Origin: CAYVUV01 sp964455095
GTDB lineage: Bacteria; Desulfobacterota; Binatia; HRBIN30; CADEER01
Direction: 5' to 3'
Assembly: GCA_964455095.1 (NCBI GenBank)
Contig: CAYVUV010000289.1
Location: 1-32,997, forward strand
DNA: 32,997 nt
The number at the start of each line of letters is the position of its first letter. Positions within the stretch are counted from its first letter, which is position 1. Both the position numbers and the translations under genes were made by a program. This document shows, one piece after another, positions 8,239 through 16,534 of this stretch. The notes under the pieces are model-generated. The model was not told where the DNA came from. It searched no databases and saw only the letters and a program-made list of their open reading frames with translations.

Positions 8239-8702
8239 CGCCCGTATGAGCCGCCGATGTGGTCGTAGGGGTCGATTCCTTCCGCCAGTTCTCGATCGTA
8301 GCGCGCCTTCTCGACGTAGCCTTCCAGCCCCTCGACGACGAAGGCGAGAAAGTCGCGCGTCGACAGGATGCCGACGGCGCGGCCGGCGCGGACGACGGGC
8401 AGGTGGCGGAAGCGGTGGGCGCGGAAGATGTCGACGACCGAGCGCACTGGCTGCTCGGCATCGATGGTCACCACGTCGCGCGTCGCGACCTGACCGACCT
8501 GCGTGGCGCGCAGGTCGCGTCTTTCAGCAATCACCCGCGTCAGGAGATCGCGCTCGGAGAAGATTCCCGCCAGGCGGTTGCCGTCCAGAACCACGACCGC
8601 CCCAATGCGGTTGCGCGCCATACGGCCAGCGACCTCCAGTACCGTTTCATCCGGGGCGGCGGAGATCATCTCGGTCGCCATCAAGGTCTCAATCGTCGAC
8701 AT
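8235..8702 (-). CDS. Tandem CBS-domain protein
   Basis: A 155-residue cytosolic protein made of two CBS motifs (about residues 8-60 and 70-128), with characteristic AGIFSERDLL and VGILSTRDFL ends. CBS pairs bind adenine nucleotides or S-adenosylmethionine and sense energy state. The ATG at 8702 follows GGAGGAAGC, a strong ribosome site. Its stop overlaps the GTG start of the next gene (GTGA), so the two are translationally coupled, although this protein is cytosolic and its partner appears exported. It is divergent from the octaheme cytochrome gene with 225 bases between them, in which I found no convincing promoter or operator. Confidence 0.92.
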   Translation of the reverse strand: MSTIETLMATEMISAAPDETVLEVAGRMARNRIGAVVVLDGNRLAGIFSERDLLTRVIAERRDLRATQVGQVATRDVVTIDAEQPVRSVVDIFRAHRFRHLPVVRAGRAVGILSTRDFLAFVVEGLEGYVEKARYDRELAEGIDPYDHIGGSYGR

Positions 8703-8927
8703 GCTTCCTCCTCCTACGCTGACCCCCTATGGCAGCAAGAACAAAGCCACGGCGAGTCGGGCTCGCGGTTCCCGTCGGGCTGGCGCGGCGAACCGCAGGC
8801 GATTCCCAGATCTGCGAATGCCGTCTTGGGGCCTCGGCCTGCAACGGGGCCGGCGCACATTCGTCGGGCGAATTGCCGGCGCGTTCGAGATGGGTGTACA
8901 ACTGCGCCGGCTCGGGCGGATGGCAGC

Positions 8928-11231
8928 GTGGGAATTCTAGATCTGGCTCGGTTCGGTTGTGCGTGGTTGAGCGCCGTGGTTGCCATCGCCGGCGGTGTGG
9001 CGGCGCGGGCCGACATGGCGGCGCCGGCGGCCTTTGTTGGCGCCGCCGCTTGCGCGGAGTGCCATCGCACGGAAGCCGCACGCTGGGGCGCATCGCACCA
9101 CGCGCGCGCGATGCAGGTGGCGGACGCGGCGGCAGTGCGCGGGGACTTCGGCGGCGCCACCTTTGCCTATGCCGGGACGACCTCGACGTTCTTCCGCCGC
9201 GAGGGAAAATTCTTCGTGCGCACGGATGGGCCCGGCGGCGACCTGCGCGAGTACGCGATCGCCTACACCTTCGGGTTCTACCCGCTGCAGCAGTACCTGA
9301 TCGAGTTTCCGGGCGGGCGCTACCAGGCGCTCGGCATTGCCTGGGACGATCGTCCGGCCAGCGCCGGTGGTCAGCGGTGGTTCCATCTCTACCCGGGCGA
9401 GAAGGTCACGCACGACGACGTGCTGCACTGGACGCGCCCGAGCCAGAACTGGAACGGCATGTGCGCCGACTGTCACTCGACCGACTTGCGGCGCGGCTAT
9501 CGCCCCGCCACCGATACCTTCGAGACGGCGTGGTCGGAGATCAACGTCGCCTGCGAAGCGTGTCACGGGCCGGGCTCGCGCCATGTGGCGTGGGCGCGGG
9601 CGGGTGCGCCGGCCGCCGATCCGAGCCAGGGCCTGGTGGTCTCGTTGGCGGGCGGGCAACCCGCGCAGTGGGCGCGCGAGGCCAGCGCGCAGACCGCGCA
9701 TCGCGTTCCCCCGCTCGCATCGGGTGCGCAGGTCGAAGCGTGCGCACCGTGTCACGCGCGCCGCAGCGCGCTGCGCGATCCGGCGCCCCCCGGCGCGCCG
9801 TTCCTCGACTCCTATCGCCCGGCGCTGCTGGCGGAAGGGCTCTACCATCCCGACGGTCAGATCGAGGACGAGGTGTACGAGTACGGTTCGTTCACGCAGA
9901 GCCGGATGTTTCACGCCGGCGTGACGTGCAGCGATTGTCACGACCCGCACTCGCTGGCGCTGCGCGCCGAAGGCAACGCGCTCTGCTCCACCTGCCACGC
10001 GCCGAACGTCTTCGACACCACGGCTCACCATCATCACCGGCCGGGCACGGCCGGCGCGGCGTGTGTCGACTGTCACATGCCGTCGAAGTTGTACATGGTG
10101 ATCGACGCGCGGCGCGATCACAGCTTGCGCGTGCCGCGCCCCGATCTGAGTGCCAAAATCGGTGTGCCGAATGCCTGCGCCGCTTGCCATGCCGATCGGC
10201 CGGCCGCATGGGCCGCGGAAGCGATCGAAAAGTGGCCGGGCACGAAGCGCTGGCGCGAGGCGCACTACGGTGAGGCCATCGCCGCCGGCCGGCGCGGCAG
10301 CGTGGGCGCGGCGGAAGGGCTGGCGCGGCTGGTCGACGACAGCGCCAGGCCGGCGATCGTTCGCGCCACGGCGGCGTCGCTGCTGGCCGGCTACCCGAGC
10401 CGCGCGACATTCCCGGCCGTCCAGCGCGCCCTGCGCTCCGACGAGCCGCTCGTCCGGCTCGGAGCACTCGACGCGATCGGCATCTTCGACCCGGCGGCGC
10501 GGCGCGACCTGCTGCTGCCGCTGGTCTCCGATGCGTTGCTGGCGGTGCGGATCGAAGCGGCGCGCGCGTTGGCCGCGGTTCCGTCGCCCCCGTTACTGGC
10601 CGCCGAGCGCGCCTCGATCGAAGGCGCCCTGGCGGAGTACCGCGCCGCGCAGGCGGTGCAGGGCGATCGGGCCGAGGCGCATGTCAACCTCGCCGTGCTC
10701 GCCCTCGACGACGGGCGCCTCGACGAGGCCGAGCGCGAGCTCCAGACGGCGCTGCGCGTCGGGCCGATGTTCGTCCCCGGGTACGTCAACCTCGCCGACC
10801 TGCGCCGCGCCCAGGGCCGCGACGGGGAAGGGGAGGAGTTGCTGCGCCGCGCCATCGCGCTGGCCCCGGACGGCGCCGCCGCGCACCACGCGCTCGGGCT
10901 ACTCCTGATACGCCAGAAGCGCGTGCCGGAAGCGCTGCGAGAACTGGAGAAGGCGGTCGAGCTCGATCGGGACGGCGCGCGCTACGCCTACGTGCTCGGC
11001 ATCGCGCTGCACTCGACCGGCAGCACGCCGCGCGCGCTCGAGATCCTGCGGCGCGCGCATGAACGGCGGCCGTCCGACCGCGACCTGCTCGTCGCGCTGG
11101 CAACCATCAGCCGCGACTCGGGCGCCAAAGCCGAGGCGCGCGCGTGGGCGGAGGCGTTGGTCGCTCTGGACCCGGCCGATCCGGTGGCGCGCGGACTACT
11201 CGCCGAGCTGTCAGCGGCGAGCGCGCGTTAG
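8928..11231 (+). CDS. Octaheme cytochrome c with HEAT-like and TPR repeats
   Basis: A 767-residue periplasmic cytochrome. I start at GTG 8928: it gives a signal peptide (LSAVVAIAGGVAARA) and has GGCGGA upstream. No ATG fits; the first in-frame ATG (9015) would remove the signal. Eight CXXCH heme motifs are visible, CAECH at 42, then CADCH (179), CEACH, CAPCH, CSDCH, CSTCH, CVDCH and the last CAACH near 417. After the heme region come HEAT-like helices (about 440-560) and at least three TPRs (about 570-760, e.g. AEAHVNLAVLALDDGRLDEA). This combination is known in 'multiheme cytochrome c / TPR' proteins related to the cytochrome c554 group. It probably carries electrons while the repeats bind partners. 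A single-gene transcript is likely. Confidence 0.92.
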   Translation: MGILDLARFGCAWLSAVVAIAGGVAARADMAAPAAFVGAAACAECHRTEAARWGASHHARAMQVADAAAVRGDFGGATFAYAGTTSTFFRREGKFFVRTDGPGGDLREYAIAYTFGFYPLQQYLIEFPGGRYQALGIAWDDRPASAGGQRWFHLYPGEKVTHDDVLHWTRPSQNWNGMCADCHSTDLRRGYRPATDTFETAWSEINVACEACHGPGSRHVAWARAGAPAADPSQGLVVSLAGGQPAQWAREASAQTAHRVPPLASGAQVEACAPCHARRSALRDPAPPGAPFLDSYRPALLAEGLYHPDGQIEDEVYEYGSFTQSRMFHAGVTCSDCHDPHSLALRAEGNALCSTCHAPNVFDTTAHHHHRPGTAGAACVDCHMPSKLYMVIDARRDHSLRVPRPDLSAKIGVPNACAACHADRPAAWAAEAIEKWPGTKRWREAHYGEAIAAGRRGSVGAAEGLARLVDDSARPAIVRATAASLLAGYPSRATFPAVQRALRSDEPLVRLGALDAIGIFDPAARRDLLLPLVSDALLAVRIEAARALAAVPSPPLLAAERASIEGALAEYRAAQAVQGDRAEAHVNLAVLALDDGRLDEAERELQTALRVGPMFVPGYVNLADLRRAQGRDGEGEELLRRAIALAPDGAAAHHALGLLLIRQKRVPEALRELEKAVELDRDGARYAYVLGIALHSTGSTPRALEILRRAHERRPSDRDLLVALATISRDSGAKAEARAWAEALVALDPADPVARGLLAELSAASAR

Positions 11232-11239
11232 AAAGCCAG

Positions 11240-11311
11240 GCTTCGGGCTTCAGACCTCGGGCTCCGGACCGCCAGAGATCCGAACCCGAAGCCTGAAGCC
11301 TGAAGCCCGTC
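11240..11311. terminator. Imperfect palindrome between convergent genes
   Basis: The gap between the octaheme gene and the convergent Cys-rich gene is filled by GGCTTCGGGCTTCAG-like and CTGAAGCCTGAAGCC-like halves that pair imperfectly over about 30 bases. This would make a large hairpin readable from both sides. Its CTGAAGC units repeat in tandem. A bidirectional terminator is the simplest reading. Confidence 0.5.
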
Positions 11312-11857
11312 TCAGCTTCCCGCTCTCCGCCTCATCGCCACGGCCGCGAGACCGACCAGCGTCAGCCCCATTGCGACCAGGCCGCGATTCGACGCGGCGG
11401 GCACGGGCGCGGCCAGCCTGACACACTCCCCAACGCTATCGGCTTCATTGCAGCTCTCGTCCGGTTCGGTGCAGGCCGTATCGCAGCAGACGCCGTCGGC
11501 GCAGAAGGTCGAGGCACACTGAATGTCTTCCGCGCACAGGGCGCCGTCCAGCGCGGGGGTATCGGTCGGTGTGGCGGTCGGGGTCTCGGTCGGCGTTGAA
11601 GTCGGCGTGGCCGTCGGGGTTTCTGTCGGCGCCATTTGACAGATGCCGCTGGGTCCTCCCGCACAGAAACCGCCCGGTGTGAAGTCGCCGCCGAGCGTTT
11701 CCTCGCAGACCTCTTGGGTCAGGTTGTCTCCTTCGAAACAGGTAACGTCTGCGACCTGACAGCATCCGACGGGTGCCGGGCCTGCCAACACGGCGGACGG
11801 CATCGTGAGCATCAGTGCCATTGCGAAGAGCATGAACGAGAGCGCCAGCAATCTCAT
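11312..11857 (-). CDS. Secreted Cys-rich protein with Thr/Pro linker and C-terminal anchor
   Basis: A 181-residue protein with a clear signal peptide (residues 1-25), a Cys-rich N-domain, a threonine/proline linker of TxTP units (about 77-101), and a second Cys-rich block (CAEDIQCASTFCADGVCC) like the short repeats of myxobacterial and related secreted proteins. The C-terminus is a short spacer, one hydrophobic helix (GLVAMGLTLVGLAAVAM) and RRR, the tripartite shape of sorting tails such as PEP-CTERM, IPTL-CTERM or MYXO-CTERM, though no consensus is matched exactly. AGGGGGAC precedes the ATG at 11857. Probably a surface or envelope protein rich in disulphides. Function unknown. Confidence 0.82.
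   Translation of the reverse strand: MRLLALSFMLFAMALMLTMPSAVLAGPAPVGCCQVADVTCFEGDNLTQEVCEETLGGDFTPGGFCAGGPSGICQMAPTETPTATPTSTPTETPTATPTDTPALDGALCAEDIQCASTFCADGVCCDTACTEPDESCNEADSVGECVRLAAPVPAASNRGLVAMGLTLVGLAAVAMRRRAGS
11557..11631. repeat. Tandem 12-base repeat coding the Thr/Pro linker
   Basis: Imperfect tandem units of about 12 bases (plus strand GTCGGNGTNNCG-like) encode the TxTP linker of the Cys-rich secreted protein. Such simple repeats can gain or lose units in frame. Confidence 0.7.
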
Positions 11858-12089
11858 GAAGTCCCCCTGAGTTTTGGGCTTTTCACTGCCGGCCTTGTAC
11901 CATCACGGCGACCAGAAATGAAAGGCCCACAGGCGCGGTCCGCTGCGGCCGCGGTTGGGCACATGCTGCCCAGAACACGCGGACTTGCGGGCTGATCCGA
12001 CTGGTTTGCCGGCGCCGGACACGTGTAGTACTCACCGCTCGGTGGGCGCAGCGACCCAGCGGTTCGACTCGACGGCGCGCGGTTGGCCG

Positions 12090-13115
12090 ATGGTCGCGGC
12101 GGCGGTCAAGACACCGCTGCTCGCGCTGACACTATTGCTCGGGGTGTTGATCGCGGGGGAGATCGCGGCCCGATCCGCGTCGGTCCAGGCCCTCCTCCCG
12201 ACGCCGAGTATCGGCAGCCCGTCGCGCATGCTCGATCTGCAGCTGGCGAAAATCGATGCGCTGGTCCGCGCCGAGGGCGGTATCGATTGCCTGTTCCTCG
12301 GCAACTCGCTCGCCCTGTTCGGCATGGATCCGGTTGCATTCGCGAGCGGCTTGGCAGCGCGCGGGGGTCCGTCCCTGCGTTGCTTCAACTTCGCAGTGCC
12401 GGGCATCGCGGTGTCGGGGACCGCCGCCATCGCCGGTATCCTCGCGCGCGACTATCGTCCCGCCGTGATGATCTACGGCGTCGCCCCACGCGACTTCAAC
12501 GACGATGCGGACGCGCCGTCGATCGAGGCGACTCCCTGGATCCGTTACCGGTACGGCATTCCGACGCTCGACGGCTGGCTGGCCGAGCATTCCCGTGCCT
12601 ACCGCTATTACCTGGCGGTAGCTGGCGGGCACCTGCGCGACGCGAGCATGCTGCGCCGGTTTGCCGCCGGCGCGCCGCGCGGCTTCCTTCTGAACGCCAC
12701 CGCAACCGTGTTCGACGAGGCGGCGTTCAAGAGCGCGCAGCGTCTGGTGTCGGGCCAGATGGAATACCCCACATCCGACGAGCAGCTGCGCGCGCTCGGA
12801 GGGTTGTTGGCGCTGCGCACCACTCTCGGCGTGCAGGTCGCGCTCGTCGCGCTGCCGCTGCACCTGCCGGCGGCGCAGTGGCCGCCGGCTGCGATGGCGT
12901 CCTATCGCCGCGTGATGGACCGCGTGCAACGCAGTGCGCAAGAGGCCGGCGTGCCGTTCTGGACGCCGCCGCCCGACCTCGTCCCGGGCGATGGCTGGGT
13001 CGATCTCTGGCACCTCAATGCCCGCGGCGCGGAGAGCTTCAGTCGCTGGCTTGGCGGACGCGCCGCGAGCGCAGTCGAGGCGGGCGAGCTGAAGGCTGTG
13101 CGGAGCGCCGGCTGA
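12090..13115 (+). CDS. SGNH-hydrolase-like (DltD/AlgX-like) membrane-anchored protein
   Basis: A 341-residue protein with one N-terminal membrane helix (residues 8-26) and a periplasmic SGNH-type domain. IDCLFLGNSLALFGMDP (65-81) matches block I of the fold, with Ser73 as candidate nucleophile, and VDLWHLNARG (304-313) gives the D-x-x-H pair D305/H308. The GNS motif resembles DltD, AlgX and PatB-like proteins, which work beside MBOAT acyltransferases to move acyl groups onto glycans. The ATG at 12090 is chosen because it starts just before the membrane helix; its ribosome site is weak and the frame is open further upstream. The stop is 4 bases before the MBOAT ATG, so they are coupled. Acceptor unknown. 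Confidence 0.82.
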   Translation: MVAAAVKTPLLALTLLLGVLIAGEIAARSASVQALLPTPSIGSPSRMLDLQLAKIDALVRAEGGIDCLFLGNSLALFGMDPVAFASGLAARGGPSLRCFNFAVPGIAVSGTAAIAGILARDYRPAVMIYGVAPRDFNDDADAPSIEATPWIRYRYGIPTLDGWLAEHSRAYRYYLAVAGGHLRDASMLRRFAAGAPRGFLLNATATVFDEAAFKSAQRLVSGQMEYPTSDEQLRALGGLLALRTTLGVQVALVALPLHLPAAQWPPAAMASYRRVMDRVQRSAQEAGVPFWTPPPDLVPGDGWVDLWHLNARGAESFSRWLGGRAASAVEAGELKAVRSAG

Positions 13116-13119
13116 GCAC

Positions 13120-14493
13120 ATGGCGCTGGTTTCGTTCGAATGCGCCGGGTTCGTGCTGCTGGCGCTGGCCGTTCACTACCTCCTGTCGCCGAGGGCCCGG
13201 CCGTATTGGCTCCTGCTCACGTCGTATGCGTTCTACGGCCTGCTCGCGTGGCGTTTTCTGCCGGTGCTGATCGGGTTGACCGCGGCGACGTTTGCGATCG
13301 GTGGACGGGTGGGCCCGGCGGCGCCGCGGCGCGTCGCATGGCTGTGGAGCGGACTGGTGCTGAACGTCGCGGCGCTGGGCGCGTTGCGCGAGCTGTATCG
13401 CGACAACCCGTTCGCTGGCCCGTTTGCTGTCGTCGGGCTCTCGTTCTACACGCTGCAGGCGATGTCGTATCTGCTCGACATTTCTTCCGGGGCGATGCGG
13501 ACGCGCGGTTCGCTGACCGAGCTGGCGCTGTATCTGGCGTACTTCCCCAAGCTGGCGGCCGGTCCGATCGAGCGCGCGCGCACCTTCCTGCCGCAGATCG
13601 CGCGCCCGCGCGTTGTCGACGCGGCAACGCTGTCGCGCGCCGGGACACTGATCGCGATCGGTCTGACGCGCAAGCTGGCGATCGCCGACCCGCTGCTGGC
13701 GCTGTTGCCCAGCGCGGCGTTCGTTACCCCCGCCAAGCTCGGCAGCGCGGTGCTGGCGATGACCATCGCCGGCTACGCGTTCGCGCTCTACAACGACTTC
13801 GCCGCCTACACGAACCTGGCCCGCGGCGTCAGCGCGCTCTTCGGCATCGAGCTGTCGGCCAACTTTCGCCAGCCGTTTCTCGCCCGCAGCTTCGCCGAAT
13901 TCTGGAACCGCTGGCACATCACGCTCTCGCATTGGCTGCGCGACTACATCTTTCTGCCGTTCAGTCGGGCCCTGATCCGGCGCAACCCGAATGCGTGGAA
14001 TGTTCGCAACCTGCTGTTGCCGCCACTGGTCACCATGCTGGCTGCCGGGCTGTGGCACGGCAGCAGCGCGCACATGCTGCTGTGGGGCGGATTGCACGGC
14101 AGCTATCTGGCCGGCGAGCGCGTGCTGACGCTGTCGCGGGCCGGCGATCGCCGCCGCGTCGCGCCGCGCGCCACGGCGCTGGCGAGCGGCGTGCTGGTGT
14201 TCGCGCTCGGCTGCTGGGCGCTGGTGGCGTTTCGCACCGATGTGACGACGACGCTGGCGTGGTGGTCGGCGATGCTGAGCGGCGCCGCCGGCGATCTGCC
14301 AGACGTGCGCGTGCTGGGCTGCATGGTGCCGTCGCTGTGGCTCGATTGGATGGAGCAGCGCCACGGCGAGGAGTCGGCGTTCGACCACTGGCCGCAACTC
14401 GGCCGCGCGGCGCTGCTGGCACTGGCGATGCTGCTCTGGTTCCTGATGACACGAACCCAGACCCCGTCGCCGTTCATCTACCGCGGCTTTTGA
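13120..14493 (+). CDS. MBOAT-family membrane O-acyltransferase (DltB/AlgI-like)
   Basis: A 457-residue polytopic membrane protein. Family blocks are all present: SFYTLQAMSYLLDI (108-121), YFPKLAAGPIERA (141-153), YNDFAAYTNLARGVSALFGI (224-243), FWNRWHITLSHWLRDYIFLP (261-280) with H266, and AGLWHGSSAHMLLWGGLHG (309-327) with H313, which aligns with the essential His of DltB and AlgI. It ends in PFIYRGF, the usual tail of DltB/AlgI relatives. Known members take an acyl group from a carrier and pass it through the membrane to an extracytoplasmic acceptor. Here the carrier is probably the ACP encoded two genes downstream. It lies between the SGNH gene (4 bases) and the acyl-AMP ligase (13 bases). 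Confidence 0.93.
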   Translation: MALVSFECAGFVLLALAVHYLLSPRARPYWLLLTSYAFYGLLAWRFLPVLIGLTAATFAIGGRVGPAAPRRVAWLWSGLVLNVAALGALRELYRDNPFAGPFAVVGLSFYTLQAMSYLLDISSGAMRTRGSLTELALYLAYFPKLAAGPIERARTFLPQIARPRVVDAATLSRAGTLIAIGLTRKLAIADPLLALLPSAAFVTPAKLGSAVLAMTIAGYAFALYNDFAAYTNLARGVSALFGIELSANFRQPFLARSFAEFWNRWHITLSHWLRDYIFLPFSRALIRRNPNAWNVRNLLLPPLVTMLAAGLWHGSSAHMLLWGGLHGSYLAGERVLTLSRAGDRRRVAPRATALASGVLVFALGCWALVAFRTDVTTTLAWWSAMLSGAAGDLPDVRVLGCMVPSLWLDWMEQRHGEESAFDHWPQLGRAALLALAMLLWFLMTRTQTPSPFIYRGF

Positions 14494-14506
14494 GCGGATC
14501 GATGGC

Positions 14507-16216
14507 ATGAGCACACCCTATTGCACGCTGATCGATCCGCTCATCGAGCGTGCGCGCGACGAGCCGGACGGGCGCGTGCTGACGTTCGTCAAAGAGGACG
14601 GAACGGACGAGGACGTGACCGCCGGCGAGTTGCACCGCGCGGCGCTGGCGCGAGCGCAGGCTTTCGCGCGCGCGGGGGTGGGGGTCGATGATGTCGTGGT
14701 GCTGGCAATCGCCCCGTTGCGACCGCTGATCGAAACGTTCCTGGGGGCGATGTACCGCGGCGCGGTGCCCACCGTCTCGAGTCTGGCCACCGACCGCCTG
14801 AGCGCCGCGGCCCAGTTGCAGCGACTGACGGCGCTGGTGCAGCACTGCGGCGCCCGCGCCGTGGTCGGTGGCGCCGCGCAGCGCGATCTCTTTCGCGGGC
14901 CCGAGGGCGGTGCGCTGCGCGTCCTCTGTTGCGAGGACATGTCCGGCCCGGCCGACGGCCCGGTCGAAGTGGCGCGCCGCCAGCCCGATGACCTCGCCTT
15001 TCTGCAGTACAGCAGCGGCACGGCGGGGGCCCTCAAGGGCATTCCCCACACGCACGGGCGCGTGCTCCGCTACCTCGAATCGAAGCGCGAGGGGGCGGCG
15101 CCGGCGACGGGGCTCCAGCCGCACGACGTAATCGTGAGTTGGCTGCCGTTGTACCACGATCTCGGCCTGGTCAGCGGGGTGCTGGCGCCGCTGGTGCTCG
15201 GGCTGCGCGCCGTGCTGTTGTCGGCGCAGCACTGGGTGCGCGATCCGGGGGCGCTGCTGCGCGCCATCCACCGCCATGGCGGCACGACGTGCTACATGCC
15301 GAACTTTGCCCTGAACCACTGCGCCCGCAGCGTGCGCCATCGCGACATGCAGGGGATCGATCTGGCGCCGCTGAAAGAGGTGTTGTGCGGCGGCGAGCCG
15401 GTGCGTCCGAGCAGCCTGCGCATGTTCACCGAGCGCTTCGCGCCGTTCGGGTTTCGCGCCGCGGCATTGCGCGCCGGCTACGGCATGGCCGAGATGGTCG
15501 AAGGGGTCACCGTCACGCCCGCTGGTCGCCCGCCGCGCATCGATTGGATCGAGCGCGCGGCACTGGAGTCGGCCCAGCGGGCGGTTCCCGCGGCCGCCGA
15601 AGACGACGCCAGTGTGGCGGTGGTGAGCTGTGGCCGGCCGATGTCGGGCGCGCAGATTCGCATCGTGTCGGACAGCGGGGCGGCGTTGCCCGCACGCGCG
15701 GTGGGCGAGATCCAGATGCGCTGCGAGTACATGTTCCGCGGCTATTTCCGGGATCCCGAGCGGACGGCGCGCAGTTTCCGCGACGGCTGGTTCTGCAGCG
15801 GCGACCTCGGGTATCTGGCCGACGGAGAGCTCTACGTCACCGGGCGCAAGACCGATCTGATCATCCTCGGCGGGCGCAACCTGCACCCCGAGGATCTCGA
15901 ATGGATCGCCGACGCGACGGCCGGCCTGGTGCCGGGGCGGTCGGTGGCCTTTGGCGTGCCGGACGCGGAGCTCGGGTCGGACCGGGTGATCATGGTCTGT
16001 GAATCGGCGCAGGCGTCGGACCCCGCGCAGCAGCTCGTTGTCGAGCGGGCGCTGCGCCGCCAGGTGGCGGAACAGGTCGGCGTGACGCTCGGCGACGTGC
16101 GCGTGGTGGACCGCGGATGGGTCGTCAAGACGTCGAGCGGCAAGATCGCCCGGCCCGAGAACCGGCGCAAGTATCTGCAGACCTGGGGCGCGGGCGAGCG
16201 CGGTGAGGCGCGTTGA
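14507..16216 (+). CDS. Fatty-acyl-AMP ligase (FAAL-like adenylating enzyme)
   Basis: A 569-residue ANL-superfamily enzyme. The phosphate loop is LQYSSGTAGALKG (166-178). SWLPLYHDLGLVSG (211-224) is the block that separates FAALs from ordinary acyl-CoA ligases. The A5 motif is AGYGMAE, the hinge region reads GDLGYLADGELYVTGRKTDLIILGG with NLHPEDLE after it, and KTSSGKIARP near the C-terminus carries the A10 lysine. FAALs form acyl-AMP and load the acyl group on an ACP rather than on CoA. The adjacent gene is an ACP, whose ATG overlaps this stop (TGATG). In a dlt-like operon this gene takes the place of DltA, but its motifs point to a fatty acid rather than D-alanine. Chain length is unknown. 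Confidence 0.92.
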   Translation: MSTPYCTLIDPLIERARDEPDGRVLTFVKEDGTDEDVTAGELHRAALARAQAFARAGVGVDDVVVLAIAPLRPLIETFLGAMYRGAVPTVSSLATDRLSAAAQLQRLTALVQHCGARAVVGGAAQRDLFRGPEGGALRVLCCEDMSGPADGPVEVARRQPDDLAFLQYSSGTAGALKGIPHTHGRVLRYLESKREGAAPATGLQPHDVIVSWLPLYHDLGLVSGVLAPLVLGLRAVLLSAQHWVRDPGALLRAIHRHGGTTCYMPNFALNHCARSVRHRDMQGIDLAPLKEVLCGGEPVRPSSLRMFTERFAPFGFRAAALRAGYGMAEMVEGVTVTPAGRPPRIDWIERAALESAQRAVPAAAEDDASVAVVSCGRPMSGAQIRIVSDSGAALPARAVGEIQMRCEYMFRGYFRDPERTARSFRDGWFCSGDLGYLADGELYVTGRKTDLIILGGRNLHPEDLEWIADATAGLVPGRSVAFGVPDAELGSDRVIMVCESAQASDPAQQLVVERALRRQVAEQVGVTLGDVRVVDRGWVVKTSSGKIARPENRRKYLQTWGAGERGEAR

Positions 16217-16530
16217 TGGCAGTCGACCCCCGCGCGCTGGCGCCGGCGCTGATCCATACGAAGTTGCGGACCTTCATCTGCACCCAGCTCATGCGGCGCC
16301 CGTCCTACCCGCTCGACGACGACGAGCCGCTGATCAGCGGCGGCCTGATCGATTCGTTCAGTGTCGCGCGCCTCGGCGTCTTCATCGAACACGAGCTCGG
16401 CCGTTACATTCTGGATGTCGACCTGACGGTCGAGAACATGGACACGTTGCGCCGCATCGTCACCCTGGTGGTCGAGCCCCGGGCTGACGGCGGCAGCTCA
16501 ACGCCGCGATCGATGGAAAGCTCGAAGTAA
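16216..16530 (+). CDS. Acyl carrier protein
   Basis: A 104-residue four-helix carrier protein. The phosphopantetheine site is SGGLIDSFSVARL (41-53), with Ser47 in the invariant D-S pair. It is a little longer than housekeeping ACPs (about 78) because of a basic N-terminal extension and a loose C-terminal tail. The start overlaps the FAAL stop by one base; an in-frame TTG one codon earlier is less likely. It should accept the acyl group made by the FAAL and offer it to the MBOAT protein, the role DltC plays in teichoic acid D-alanylation. It ends 4 bases before the ion-channel gene. Confidence 0.9.
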   Translation: MAVDPRALAPALIHTKLRTFICTQLMRRPSYPLDDDEPLISGGLIDSFSVARLGVFIEHELGRYILDVDLTVENMDTLRRIVTLVVEPRADGGSSTPRSMESSK

Positions 16531-16534
16531 GCCG

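Noticed and set aside
8259..8927. Upstream extension of the octaheme cytochrome frame
   Set aside because: It overlaps the divergent CBS gene and would place a signal peptide in the middle of the protein. GTG 8928 gives a proper signal peptide.
13039..14514. Minus-strand open frame across the MBOAT gene
   Set aside because: Antisense to a gene with every MBOAT block present; translation is Gln/Arg-rich without motifs.
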